64,000 nt of DNA from Shewanella sp. MR-4 (GCF_000014685.1 NC_008321.1:2787001-2851000); one strand, 5' to 3'; numbered from the stretch's first letter, positions 35,508 to 44,246 are shown. A program made the numbers and translations. Notes: generated by a model not told the origin, from the sequence alone.

Positions 35508-35542
35508 ATCTAAGGACTCTGAGTTTTACACTTTCAGAAAAG

Positions 35543-35618
35543 TGGTGGGTCGTGAAGGATTCGAACCTTCGACCAATTGGTTAAAAGCCAACTGCTCTAC
35601 CGACTGAGCTAACGACCC
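35543..35618 (-). tRNA. tRNA-Lys(UUU), copy 3
   Basis: A 76-nt intact cloverleaf with CCA, identical body to the other intact copies. Confidence 0.95.
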
Positions 35619-35654
35619 ATATGGTTTGCACTGATTTATACACTTTCAGTAAAG

Positions 35655-35745
35655 TGGCGAATCGTGAAGGATTGAAACCATTCGACTGATTGGTTAAAAG
35701 CCAACTGCCCTAGCTTTATAAAATAAGCGACTGAGCTAACGACCC
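35655..35745 (-). pseudogene. tRNA-Lys variant B with the same D-loop insertion
   Basis: 91 nt, the same 14-nt insertion and T-stem extra base as variant A. It differs from A at only four positions: three at the 3' side of the acceptor stem, turning two pairs to G-U and the discriminator to G, and one in the T-loop. It looks further decayed, or has diverged, from A. Confidence 0.82.
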
Positions 35746-35781
35746 ATCTATTGAACTCTGAATTTTACACTTCCAGAAAAG

Positions 35782-35857
35782 TGGTGGGTCGTGAAGGATT
35801 CGAACCTTCGACCAATTGGTTAAAAGCCAACTGCTCTACCGACTGAGCTAACGACCC
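35782..35857 (-). tRNA. tRNA-Lys(UUU), copy 4
   Basis: A 76-nt intact unit with encoded CCA and anticodon TTT. Confidence 0.95.
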
Positions 35858-35894
35858 ATCTATTTTTGCACTGATTTATTCACTTTCAGTAAAG

Positions 35895-35970
35895 TGGTGG
35901 GTCGTGAAGGATTCGAACCTTCGACCAATTGGTTAAAAGCCAACTGCTCTACCGACTGAGCTAACGACCC
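35895..35970 (-). tRNA. tRNA-Lys(UUU), copy 5
   Basis: A 76-nt intact unit with encoded CCA. The spacer upstream on the transcript differs slightly (ACTCTCAG for ACTTTCAG). Confidence 0.95.
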
Positions 35971-36005
35971 AACTAAGGATTCTGAATTTTACACTCTCAG
36001 AAAAG

Positions 36006-36081
36006 TGGTGGGTCGTGAAGGATTCGAACCTTCGACCAATTGGTTAAAAGCCAACTGCTCTACCGACTGAGCTAACGACCC
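36006..36081 (-). tRNA. tRNA-Lys(UUU), copy 6
   Basis: A 76-nt intact unit with CCA. The spacer between this and the first gene of the array is unlike the others. Confidence 0.95.
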
Positions 36082-36135
36082 ATCTTATTTACAACACTTC
36101 AAATACCGCTAACTTATTCTATTTACTAGAGTAAG

Positions 36136-36211
36136 TGGTGGGTCGTGAAGGATTCGAACCTTCGACCAATTGGTTAAAAGCCAACTGCTCTACCGACTGA
36201 GCTAACGACCC
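36136..36211 (-). tRNA. tRNA-Lys(UUU), copy 7, first in the transcript
   Basis: A 76-nt intact unit with CCA, nearest to the array promoter. Confidence 0.95.
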
Positions 36212-36261
36212 ATTTACTGGTATTTTGCGCCTCGAACGACCTCGCCGTTCCGAGGGCGCCT

Positions 36262-36289
36262 ATAATACCTTTTTCATTTTCCCATGCAA
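36262..36289 (-). promoter_or_regulatory. Promoter of the tRNA-Lys array
   Basis: On the minus strand TTGCAT (36289-36284), 16-base spacer, TATTAT (36267-36262), then a GC-rich discriminator (GGCGCC). That discriminator is typical of stringently controlled stable-RNA promoters. It lies about 50 bases before the first tRNA. Confidence 0.65.
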
Positions 36290-36353
36290 GCGTAAATTCC
36301 CAATTTTTTGTCGTTTGCATGAAAAACAGACTAAGAGTATGTTTTTTAGTTAA

Positions 36354-37106
36354 TTATGCTTTAATTGCAGCCAATTGTTGTTGGGCAATGCGTGCTGCAG
36401 CGCTGTTGGCGTAGTCTTTTACCACTTGTTGGTAGTATTGAGTCGCACCGGCTTTATCACCTGTTTTCTCTGCGATCATGCCAAGCTTCACTAGACTATC
36501 ACCACGTTTATTGGAATCACTAAAACGGGTCACGACGGTATTGAAAGCTTGTTTGGCTTCAGCAAATTCACTCTTATTAAACAGCAGCTGGCCTAACCAA
36601 TAGTTGGCGTTGGCAGCATAGACGGAATCTGGATACTGTTTAATGAAGGCACGAAACGCTGGGATAGCATCGTCATACTTGCGCTCTTTCAGCACTAAGT
36701 TCACCGCACTTTCGTAGCTGGCCGTTTCACTTAAGCTACTGGCGGCGGCATTGGCACTTGCTGCGGCAGCCGCGGGCGTTGCTGGGGTAGAAGCAGCTGG
36801 CGCGGCAGCGGCTTTGGAGGATAAATTGGCAATTTCATCGTAAAGCTGACGCTGACGTTGTTGCATCTGCTCTATTTGATAATTCTGTTGTTCGGTCAAA
36901 CCACGTAAGTCGAGAACTTCTTGCTGCAAAGTATCCAGACGGCGCTGCATATCAATTTCGCTTTGTTGTCTCGATTTTACAATGCGCTCTAAACGAGCAA
37001 GTCTGTCATCACCTGAACCACCAGCAATATCTTCAACAGGAGCAGGAGCTGCAACTGCAGCTCCTGCGCCGAAGAACATTGCCGTAATTAAGACGGCACG
37101 TTTCAT
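36354..37106 (-). CDS. cpoB: Cell division coordinator CpoB (YbgF)
   Basis: CpoB is a periplasmic TPR protein that links Tol-Pal energy to peptidoglycan synthesis by PBP1B during constriction. The 250-residue product has a signal peptide cut near AVAAPAP, a coiled coil at about residues 30-95 (QSEIDMQRRLDTLQQEVLDL and onward) and an alanine-rich linker. C-terminal TPRs follow, with YWLGQLLFNKSEFAEAKQAF. It ends the Tol operon, 24 bases after pal. The order tolB-pal-cpoB is the classic one. Confidence 0.95.
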   Translation of the reverse strand: MKRAVLITAMFFGAGAAVAAPAPVEDIAGGSGDDRLARLERIVKSRQQSEIDMQRRLDTLQQEVLDLRGLTEQQNYQIEQMQQRQRQLYDEIANLSSKAAAAPAASTPATPAAAAASANAAASSLSETASYESAVNLVLKERKYDDAIPAFRAFIKQYPDSVYAANANYWLGQLLFNKSEFAEAKQAFNTVVTRFSDSNKRGDSLVKLGMIAEKTGDKAGATQYYQQVVKDYANSAAARIAQQQLAAIKA

Positions 37107-37130
37107 CTCGTTACTCTCCGTAATTCAATC

Positions 37131-37667
37131 TTAGTAAACTAAAACTGCACGACGGTTTTTAGCAAAACCTTCATCGGTACGAGTGAAGTCAAGTGGCTTC
37201 TCTTCGCCATAGCTTACGATGCTCATTTGGCTAGGTTGTACACCCATGCCTTGTAAGTATTTAGCAACAGCTTTAGCACGACGCTCACCCAGTGCGATGT
37301 TGTATTCTGGTGTGCCACGCTCGTCGGCATGACCTTCAATCAATACGCGTACGCTTGGGTGCTCAACTAAATAAGTACCGTGGGCTTCCAGTACAGCAGC
37401 AAATTCAGTTTGAACTTCACTGCGGTCGAAGTCGAAGTAAATGATGTGTTCTTTTCTCAACTGCTCGAGTTGCTGACGTTGTTGCTCTTCAGGTGACAAC
37501 ATTCCACCAATACCGCCAGTTTGAACGCCACCACCATTCAGTTCGCTACCAGAACCGCTTGTAGAGCCCATTGCATCAGTTTCTGATTCAGAAGTTGAGC
37601 TACACGCACTAATAGCCATAATTGGAAGTGCTACCAACATAGCTTTTAACAACTTGTTCAGATCCAT
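37131..37667 (-). CDS. pal: Peptidoglycan-associated lipoprotein Pal
   Basis: Pal anchors the outer membrane to peptidoglycan and is moved by Tol during division. The 178-residue protein has lipobox ISAC with Cys22 and an OmpA-like peptidoglycan-binding domain (residues 70-178). VLIEGHADERGTPEYNIALG and RRAKAVAKYLQ carry the diaminopimelate-contacting Asp and Arg. A glycine/serine-rich linker follows the lipid site. It lies 47 bases downstream of tolB in the same operon. Confidence 0.97.
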   Translation of the reverse strand: MDLNKLLKAMLVALPIMAISACSSTSESETDAMGSTSGSGSELNGGGVQTGGIGGMLSPEEQQRQQLEQLRKEHIIYFDFDRSEVQTEFAAVLEAHGTYLVEHPSVRVLIEGHADERGTPEYNIALGERRAKAVAKYLQGMGVQPSQMSIVSYGEEKPLDFTRTDEGFAKNRRAVLVY

Positions 37668-37713
37668 TATCTGTTCCTTATAAAATTAAATGTGAATAAA
37701 TCTAGCTAATACA

Positions 37714-39042
37714 TTAGAGAAACGGAGACCAAGAAGGTGATTTCACCTCACCCTGACCCACCGGTAATCTCGCTTTAAAGCGTCCGTCCGTAGAAACAGC
37801 TGCTAAAACTTGCTTGCCTTGATACGTAGTGCCATAAATCACCATAGTACCATTAGGGGCCACACTTGGAGATTCATCCAAACGTGTCGATGTCAGCACC
37901 TGCATAAAGCGCGTACTTAAATCCATACGTGCAATATTAAATTTACCGTTTGTGCGATTCACAAAAATCATGCTGCGACCATCAGGGGTAATTGAACCAC
38001 CTAAATTCCATTCACCTTCAAAGGTTTCACGGGTCACTTTGCCTGAATTTAAATCTACACGATATAACTGTGGTCTACCACCGCGCTCGGAGGTAAACAA
38101 CAATGACTTGCCATCGGGATACCAAGATGGCTCAGTATCGATGGAATAGTGGTTGGTAATACGTTTTGCTGCCTTAGTGGCGATATCGATAACGTAAATC
38201 TCAGGTTGACCATCCTTTGAGAGGGTCACTGCTAAGGACTTACCATCGGGCGAGAATGTCGGTGCACCGTTAATGCCTGGGAAGCTACTCACCTTAGTAC
38301 GTACTTGGGTGTAAAGATCCTGCACAAAAATCTCAGCCTTTTTGTTTTCAAAGCTCACATAAGCTAAACGACGGCCATCGGGTGACCAAGAAGGAGACAT
38401 CAGCGGCTCTGGAGAGCGCAGTAACATCTGCTCGTTGTAACCGTCATAGTCGGCGATCATCAGTGAATAAGCCGCTTTCTGGCTGTGGTTAACCACCACG
38501 TAGGAAATACGGGTTAAGAAAGCACCACGAATACCCGTCAGCTTCTCATAGACGATATCGCTGATACGGTGGCCATATTGACGGAACTGCGCCGCAGAAA
38601 TCACCGTTTGGCGACTATCCATCAAAAATTCTGTCGCACTGGTAGGCCCTTTTAGCGCTTGGTTTTGCGCTTTAACCAAATCGATAAGGTCAAAGCTCAC
38701 CAAAAACTGATCTGTGCCATAGGGTTTTACCGAACCCACAACAACGGCTTCGGCACCCACATTCGCCCACGCACTCGCGTCAAACTGGGCTAAAGCACCG
38801 ATACCACGTTGTGGTAACCCTAATTCATCTAATGGTTTGAAGGTACCGCTACGTATTAAATCTGACATCACCACATCGGCGATCGCCTGAGGTGGTGCAC
38901 CCGCTCCTTGCCATTGGAATGGCATCACTGCGATTGGACGCGCCGCATCCACACCCTCAGTGATCACAATATCCAGCGCCGCTTTTGCCGGCATAGTGCA
39001 AAGCAGAACCGCCAATGCTAACCATTTTGCCAAAATTTTCAT
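37714..39042 (-). CDS. tolB: Tol-Pal periplasmic protein TolB
   Basis: TolB is the periplasmic beta-propeller that binds Pal and is released by TolA. The 442-residue product has a signal peptide ending near MPAKAALDI, an N-terminal alpha/beta domain, and WD40-like/PD40 repeats from about residue 195. Repeats such as SPSWSPDGRRLAYVSFE and EPSWYPDGKSLLFTSER are plain. It starts 9 bases after tolA. Length and order match those of other gammaproteobacteria. Confidence 0.97.
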   Translation of the reverse strand: MKILAKWLALAVLLCTMPAKAALDIVITEGVDAARPIAVMPFQWQGAGAPPQAIADVVMSDLIRSGTFKPLDELGLPQRGIGALAQFDASAWANVGAEAVVVGSVKPYGTDQFLVSFDLIDLVKAQNQALKGPTSATEFLMDSRQTVISAAQFRQYGHRISDIVYEKLTGIRGAFLTRISYVVVNHSQKAAYSLMIADYDGYNEQMLLRSPEPLMSPSWSPDGRRLAYVSFENKKAEIFVQDLYTQVRTKVSSFPGINGAPTFSPDGKSLAVTLSKDGQPEIYVIDIATKAAKRITNHYSIDTEPSWYPDGKSLLFTSERGGRPQLYRVDLNSGKVTRETFEGEWNLGGSITPDGRSMIFVNRTNGKFNIARMDLSTRFMQVLTSTRLDESPSVAPNGTMVIYGTTYQGKQVLAAVSTDGRFKARLPVGQGEVKSPSWSPFL

Positions 39043-39051
39043 GGGACTCCT

Positions 39052-40074
39052 TTAATTAAACGTTGGTTCAACGATTAAGTTAATTTCTTTCATCAAGTTA
39101 TAAACCGCAGGGTCCGGAGACACTGGTAACTTGCCCGCTTTTAAGATCGCCGCTTTAGTTGCACGGCACACGTTAGGATCGCCACCCTGTGTCTGACTGC
39201 TGATCACAAAACCATCATTGGCTAAACGCACAGAAACAGTACAGGTTTTACCACGCATCGACTCGTCAACCACTAGGTTGCGTTGAATCGTCGATTTAAT
39301 CATCGCGGTGTATTTACCCACTTCCGTCTGCATTTGCTTATTCATGGTTTGTGATAACGCAGCCTGTTCGGCGGCTAACGCATCGGCCATTTCCTGCTCT
39401 TGCTGAGCACGCGCTTTAGCTTCTGCATCCGCTTTTGCCTTAGCTTCGGCCTTTGCTTTCGCTTCAGCATCTGCCTTGGCTTTTGCCTCCGCTTTGGCCT
39501 TAGCTTCTGCCTCTGCTTTCGCCTTGGCTTCGGCTTCCTTCTGCTTACGGTCTGCCTCGGCTTTCGCGGCTGCGGCCTCTTCTACTTTGCGTTTTTCCGC
39601 CGCTTTTTGAGCTGCATCTTCAGCAAGTTTACGTTCTTGCTCCTTTTGCTTGCGGTCGGCTTCAGCTTTCTGCGCTTTTTCCTTTTCCTGTTGTTGCTTC
39701 ACCTGCGCGGCTTTCGCGGCATCATTGGCCTTTTGGGTCTCAATTTCCTGCTGCTTACGTTCTTCCGCCAGTTTCTTCAACTGTGCTTGTTCACGCTCAC
39801 GGGCTTGCTTTGCTTCCTGTGCTTTGCGTTCAAGTTCGGCTTGGCGCTCACGTTCGCGGCGCTCAGCATCGCGCTTTTCCTGCTTAAGCTTTTCAACTTG
39901 ATTAGCCACTTTTTGCTGATCAACCATAACAGCTTTTACTGCAGGGGCGCTAACTTGTTGCACAGGTTCAGGTTTATGGGTGAAATCTATGCCAATGGCC
40001 AGAATAATTATCACGCCAATATGAATACCTGCTGAAATTGACAGAGGTAATGCAACATTTGAATTATCCGCCAC
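39052..40074 (-). CDS. tolA: Tol-Pal inner-membrane anchor TolA
   Basis: TolA spans the periplasm to transmit TolQR proton energy to TolB and Pal. The 340-residue protein has one N-terminal helix (SISAGIHIGVIIILAIGI), then a long Ala/Lys/Glu-rich domain of about residues 50-245 with AEAKAKAEAKAKADAEAKA repeats, and a C-terminal globular domain (GKTCTVSVRLANDGFVIS). It follows tolR directly, with the stop and start in adjacent codons. The repeat length varies between species; here the total is shorter than the 421 residues of E. coli. Confidence 0.96.
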   Translation of the reverse strand: MADNSNVALPLSISAGIHIGVIIILAIGIDFTHKPEPVQQVSAPAVKAVMVDQQKVANQVEKLKQEKRDAERRERERQAELERKAQEAKQAREREQAQLKKLAEERKQQEIETQKANDAAKAAQVKQQQEKEKAQKAEADRKQKEQERKLAEDAAQKAAEKRKVEEAAAAKAEADRKQKEAEAKAKAEAEAKAKAEAKAKADAEAKAKAEAKAKADAEAKARAQQEQEMADALAAEQAALSQTMNKQMQTEVGKYTAMIKSTIQRNLVVDESMRGKTCTVSVRLANDGFVISSQTQGGDPNVCRATKAAILKAGKLPVSPDPAVYNLMKEINLIVEPTFN

Positions 40075-40509
40075 CTATTTCTCCTTGGGTGAATCCGTCA
40101 TCAAACCGACTGAGGGGACGCCCGCCTGCTGCAGGGTCACCATCAATTGGATCACGTTATCGTAAGGAATATTTCTATCGGCTTTCACCACCACTGGGCG
40201 TTCAGGCTCTGTCACCATGATCGCCGCGACGGCGGTGGCTAACTCATCCAATTCCATCTCTTCGTTATTAGAACCGCCCTGATTGAGGAAATAAGCCCCG
40301 TCGGCATCGATAGACGCGACCACTGGCGGCTTACTGTCCGCAGGCAATACTTCAGCCGCCCCTTGAGGCAGCTCCACTTTCACCCCTTGGGTCACAATCG
40401 GCGCTGTTACCATGAAAATAATCAGCAGCACGAGCATGACGTCGATATAAGGCACCACGTTGATTTCGGCAACGGGGCGACGACGTTTACGCTGATAACC
40501 GACTTGCAT
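40075..40509 (-). CDS. tolR: Tol-Pal proton channel subunit TolR
   Basis: A small inner-membrane ExbD-type protein that forms the proton path with TolQ. The 144-residue product has a single N-terminal helix with the essential Asp in EINVVPYIDVMLVLLIIF. The periplasmic domain ends in the conserved VMVTLQQAGVPSVGLMT. It begins where tolQ ends, sharing base 40509. It matches the E. coli length (142). Confidence 0.97.
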   Translation of the reverse strand: MQVGYQRKRRRPVAEINVVPYIDVMLVLLIIFMVTAPIVTQGVKVELPQGAAEVLPADSKPPVVASIDADGAYFLNQGGSNNEEMELDELATAVAAIMVTEPERPVVVKADRNIPYDNVIQLMVTLQQAGVPSVGLMTDSPKEK

Positions 40510-41183
40510 TATACGCCTTCCTTCTCACTGTATGCTTGGCGATGCAGGATGCTAGAAAACTCTTCCATAAAGTTAGCGTAACCGATTTCCAGCTTTTCAA
40601 CTTGAGTCGCAAAACGGTTATAAGCGATAACTGCTGGAATGGCCGCAAACAGACCCATTGCGGTTGCAATCAGTGCTTCTGCAATACCTGGCGCCACCAT
40701 GGCGAGCGTCGCGTTTTCCATTGAGCCGATAGCGATAAATGAATTCATAATACCCCATACCGTACCAAACAAACCGATATAAGGGCTAGTCGAACCAATA
40801 GTTGCCAATAAAGGTAAGTTGGCTTCTAACTTTTCTAATTCACGGGATAAGGTGACGCGCATGGCACGTGAAGTCCCATCCATCACCGCATCGGGCACTT
40901 TGTTATTTAATTTATTTAGACGTGAATATTCTTTAAAACCCGTCACAAATAATGACTCTAAGCCAGTATTATCTGGACGAGCCGATAATTCCTTATACAG
41001 ACGATTTAAATCAACGCCTGACCAAAATTTATCTTCAAATTTTGCCGATTTACTTTTTGCAGATGTCAATAAGCTACGGCGTTGTAAAATCACCGTCCAA
41101 GACATTACAGACAAGCAAAGTAAAGTGAACATCACAAATTTCACTAATAAACTGGCTTGTAAAAATAACCCAACAATCGACAT
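40509..41183 (-). CDS. tolQ: Tol-Pal proton channel subunit TolQ
   Basis: An ExbB/MotA-type inner-membrane protein that drives the Tol system with TolR. I start at ATG 41183 (MSIVGLFLQASLLVKFVM), giving 224 residues. An upstream start at 41213 would overlap ybgC. Three hydrophobic helices are visible; helices 2 and 3 (near PYIGLFGTVWGIMNSF and IAEALIATAMGLFAAIPAV) line the proton channel, with the conserved Thr in the third. It begins one base after the ybgC stop codon. Confidence 0.96.
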   Translation of the reverse strand: MSIVGLFLQASLLVKFVMFTLLCLSVMSWTVILQRRSLLTSAKSKSAKFEDKFWSGVDLNRLYKELSARPDNTGLESLFVTGFKEYSRLNKLNNKVPDAVMDGTSRAMRVTLSRELEKLEANLPLLATIGSTSPYIGLFGTVWGIMNSFIAIGSMENATLAMVAPGIAEALIATAMGLFAAIPAVIAYNRFATQVEKLEIGYANFMEEFSSILHRQAYSEKEGV

Positions 41184-41184
41184 A

Positions 41185-41586
41185 TCAGCTTGCACTGTCA
41201 AACTCCTGCACAATATTTAAGGGAATAGCTCGGGGACGCATTCGTGATAAGGCAACACAGGCCACTAGCACTGTACCTTCACAATAACAGTCTCCCTGAT
41301 GATCAACCAAACGTTGATGAAATACCAACGAGGCCTTTTTCAACTCTATGACCTTAGTTTCTACAATAAGGTTCTGTTCAAAACGCGCGGCTCTTTTAAA
41401 ATCCAATTCCGCCCGCTTAACCACAAACGCTGTATCATCGGCTAACAGTGCAGTCTGGCTTACGCCTAAGGCTCTTAACCACTCGGTTCGCGCCCGCTCA
41501 AAAAAATTGAGATAGTTCGAATGATAGACAACGCCGCCTGCGTCGGTGTCTTCGTAATAGACTGAAATGGGCCAATTAAACGTCAT
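41185..41586 (-). CDS. ybgC: Acyl-CoA thioesterase YbgC (Tol-Pal associated)
   Basis: A cytosolic hot-dog thioesterase encoded first in most tol operons; the E. coli enzyme hydrolyses acyl-CoA and binds acyl carrier protein. The 133-residue sequence has the catalytic Asp in YYEDTDAGGVVYHSNYL and the family FFERARTEWLRALG block. Its role in Tol function is unclear. A strong promoter lies upstream. Confidence 0.95.
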   Translation of the reverse strand: MTFNWPISVYYEDTDAGGVVYHSNYLNFFERARTEWLRALGVSQTALLADDTAFVVKRAELDFKRAARFEQNLIVETKVIELKKASLVFHQRLVDHQGDCYCEGTVLVACVALSRMRPRAIPLNIVQEFDSAS

Positions 41587-41623
41587 TTGAAATCAGCAAA
41601 TTTTGGTTGAAAAATTGACGCTT

Positions 41624-41652
41624 ACTATACCTAGGGAAACAAGACTTGTGAA
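41624..41652 (-). promoter_or_regulatory. Promoter of ybgC-tolQRAB-pal-cpoB
   Basis: Minus strand TTCACA (41652-41647), exactly 17 bases, then TATAGT (41629-41624), five of six matches in each box. It lies about 40 bases before the ybgC start. Confidence 0.75.
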
Positions 41653-41718
41653 TGACCCGACGAAGATATAGATAGGGATAGCGCGGGTTTCAGCGCAATT
41701 GAGGGATTTGTAAATAAC

Positions 41719-41740
41719 AATGGGGCCAAACGACCCCATT
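41719..41740 (-). terminator. Weak terminator of the prolyl oligopeptidase gene
   Basis: AATGGGG (41719-41725) pairs with CCCCATT (41734-41740) around an 8-base loop, after the gene that ends at 41757. The tail on the minus strand is only partly T-rich. Confidence 0.6.
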
Positions 41741-41756
41741 TCATTAACATAGTTCG

Positions 41757-43940
41757 CTATTTTGCGAGGGTTTGCGGCAATGTCAGCCCGAAGCTTTGCC
41801 ACAGGAAGCTGTAAATGTCGGCAAACTCGTCGATCTTCATCGCCGTCGGTTTGCCCGCACCGTGCCCGGCATTGGACTCAATGCGCATAATGACGGGTTT
41901 ATCGCCCTGCTGCTTCTCTTGCATCATGGCAGCAAACTTAAAGCTGTGTAGCGGTACCACGCGATCATCATGGTCAGCCGTCATCACCATAGTCGCAGGA
42001 TAGGCCTGCGCTTTAACGTTGTGGTATGGCGAGTAAGCCAATAGCGCAGGGAATTGCTCGGCGTTGTCAGCACTGCCGTATTCACTGGTCCAAGCCCAGC
42101 CAATGGTGAACTTGTGGAAGCGCAGCATGTCCAGCACACCCACGGCCGGTAACACGGCGGCAAACAGTTCCGGACGCTGAGTAACCGCAGCGCCCATCAA
42201 CAAACCACCGTTACTGCGACCATAGGCACCTAACTTAGTGCTGTTGGTGTATTTTTCGTTGATTAGGTATTCGGCCGCCGCAAAGTAATCATCAAACACA
42301 TTTTGCTTCTTATCGAACATCCCAGCTTGGTGCCAGCTTTCACCGTAATCCGCGCCGCCACGTAGGCTTGGTACGGCGTAAATGCCGCCCATATCTAACC
42401 AAGCGATGTTGGCAGGACTAAAACGCGGCGTCATTGAAATCGCAAAACCACCATAGGCATACAGAAGCGTTGGGTTTTGACCATTCTTCACCAGCCCTTT
42501 CTTGTAGGACACCATCATAGGGACGCGAGTACCGTCCTTACTGGTGTAAAACACTTGTTCAGACACATAGTCATCGGGATTGAACGACACCTGCGGCTTA
42601 GCGACCACAGTCGACTCTGCCGTTTTAAAATCGAACTTATAGGTGGTTTCGGGTTGAATATAGCTGTTAAAGACATAGTAGAAATAGTCTTTGCTCGCTT
42701 TACCGAAAGGCCCTGCGACATTACCTTTACCAGGTAAAGTGACATCCTGACGCTTTTGTCCGCCCATGCTGAAAATCGATAACTGTCCCAATACATCGTG
42801 CAAATAACTCACGACTAAATGGTCATTAATAATGGCCACTTTATTAATAGGATCTTTCGATTCTGGAATAATGGTTTGCCACTGGGATTTATCACTATTA
42901 CGGGTATCGATGGCAATCACTTTACCGTTTGGCGCATCTAAATCGGTCTTGAAATAAAATACCGCGCCATCATTCCCTAAAAACTCATATTCCGCTTCGA
43001 GGTTAAGGATTAATTCAACCACCTGCGCTTTAGGTTCAAACAGTGATTTATAGAAGAAACGATTACGTTTGTCTGTGCCTTGCGAAATTGACAACAGTAA
43101 ATATTCGCCCTGCTCAGACACATCGATGCCAAAACCCCAATCTTTATTTTGTGGGCGCTCGTAAATCAATAAATCTTGGCGCTGATCTGTGCCTAATTTG
43201 TGGTAATACACTTTTTGATTAAAATTGACATCGGCCAGTAAATCACCGCCCGCGGGCGCATCGTAACGGGCATAGAAAACACCTTGGTTTTCCTTATCCC
43301 ACACTGCGCTGGAGAATTTAATCCAGTTGAGTTCATCTTTCAGCTTTTTACCCGTGGCAATATCGACAAACTGCCACTGCTGCCAGTCAGAGCCCGACTT
43401 AGACACGCCATAGGCTAAAATCTTGCCATCATTACTGACAGAAACGCCGGAAAGCGCCACAGTTCCATCGGCCGAAAAACCATTTGGATCCAGTACGGGT
43501 TTCTCAACGCCATCTTTGCCTTTTACATACAGCACCGATTGCGCTTGTAAACCATCGTTACGGTAATAAAACTGGTTATCGCCATTCTCGAAGGGGGCAG
43601 AGATTTTCTCGTAGTTCCACAGCTCTGTGATACGGTCAACTACGGCTTGTTTGTTGGGGATCTTCGCCAAGTATGCTTGACCAAAGGCCTGTTGTTCTTT
43701 TACCCAACTTTCAGTTTCTGGCGTGTTTTCTTCAAGGTGACGGTAAGGGTCTGCCACTGCAACACCGTGAATAGTCTCGACTAGGTTGTCTTTTCGAGTT
43801 TCTGGGTAAACCAATTTGTTTGTGCTGACTTGCTGTGCAGCACCTTCTTCTGGCGTATTACCACTCTGACAGGCGGCCAACGCCATGCCCAATGTGGCCA
43901 CTAATAAACCTTGCTGGGCAAGGCGAAATCTTAATGCCAT
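41757..43940 (-). CDS. Prolyl oligopeptidase-family lipoprotein (S9)
   Basis: A 727-residue S9A serine peptidase that cleaves short proline-containing peptides. The catalytic Ser576 lies in GRSNGGLLMG, Asp near 658-659 in HDDRVVPL and His693 in NAGHGAGKP. A seven-bladed propeller precedes it. The N terminus has a lipobox LAAC with Cys24, so the enzyme is probably anchored in the outer membrane facing the periplasm, or at the surface. It is a single gene with a terminator after it. Substrate is inferred from the family. Confidence 0.93.
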   Translation of the reverse strand: MALRFRLAQQGLLVATLGMALAACQSGNTPEEGAAQQVSTNKLVYPETRKDNLVETIHGVAVADPYRHLEENTPETESWVKEQQAFGQAYLAKIPNKQAVVDRITELWNYEKISAPFENGDNQFYYRNDGLQAQSVLYVKGKDGVEKPVLDPNGFSADGTVALSGVSVSNDGKILAYGVSKSGSDWQQWQFVDIATGKKLKDELNWIKFSSAVWDKENQGVFYARYDAPAGGDLLADVNFNQKVYYHKLGTDQRQDLLIYERPQNKDWGFGIDVSEQGEYLLLSISQGTDKRNRFFYKSLFEPKAQVVELILNLEAEYEFLGNDGAVFYFKTDLDAPNGKVIAIDTRNSDKSQWQTIIPESKDPINKVAIINDHLVVSYLHDVLGQLSIFSMGGQKRQDVTLPGKGNVAGPFGKASKDYFYYVFNSYIQPETTYKFDFKTAESTVVAKPQVSFNPDDYVSEQVFYTSKDGTRVPMMVSYKKGLVKNGQNPTLLYAYGGFAISMTPRFSPANIAWLDMGGIYAVPSLRGGADYGESWHQAGMFDKKQNVFDDYFAAAEYLINEKYTNSTKLGAYGRSNGGLLMGAAVTQRPELFAAVLPAVGVLDMLRFHKFTIGWAWTSEYGSADNAEQFPALLAYSPYHNVKAQAYPATMVMTADHDDRVVPLHSFKFAAMMQEKQQGDKPVIMRIESNAGHGAGKPTAMKIDEFADIYSFLWQSFGLTLPQTLAK

Positions 43941-44152
43941 CTTTTATCGTCCTTCTCGTGATTTCCGGCTTAACGCTCTTTTGCAGCAAGTACTATACAA
44001 GCAAAATTTTTCATGGCAATGCCACAACAAAAGATGAGGTTTTCTAGCCAAGATGCAAGATTTAACAAAGTGGTAGCAATGATGAGTTTATTGAAGTGTA
44101 TTTTTATGCATTAATTTTGACTGACAAGTTGTTAATCAAGCTAAATAGTGAC

Positions 44153-44174
44153 TTAAGTGAGCCAGATCACTTAA
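44153..44174 (+). promoter_or_regulatory. CRP-like palindrome upstream of the small RNA
   Basis: TTAAGTGA-GCCAGA-TCACTTAA has 8-bp perfect arms and the CRP core GTGA-N6-TCAC, with A/T outside. Its centre is about 90 bases before the predicted start at 44253, a helical position seen for upstream activators. Confidence 0.6.
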
Positions 44175-44217
44175 TTAATCATTAGTTTTGCTAATGTGTA
44201 TGGGCAATTTTTCTCGT

Positions 44218-44246
44218 TTGTTTGAGTCCTTGGGACACACTAGAAT
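44218..44246 (+). promoter_or_regulatory. Predicted promoter of the small RNA
   Basis: TTGTTT (44218-44223), 17-base spacer, TAGAAT (44241-44246). The -10 matches consensus at five of six. A start near 44253 agrees with the first hairpin base pair at 44253. Confidence 0.55.

Noticed and set aside
35195..36211. CRISPR-like periodic repeats
   Set aside because: The units are tRNA genes with clear cloverleaf structure, anticodon and CCA. Spacers are not unique short sequences and no cas gene is near.
35195..36211. Integration site of a mobile element at the tRNA array
   Set aside because: No integrase, no direct attachment duplication and no foreign genes flank the array.
39400..40035. A 211-residue open frame opposite tolA
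   Set aside because: It is a reading-frame shadow of the Ala/Lys/Glu-rich tolA repeats, with a Leu/Phe/Cys-rich composition and no start signal.
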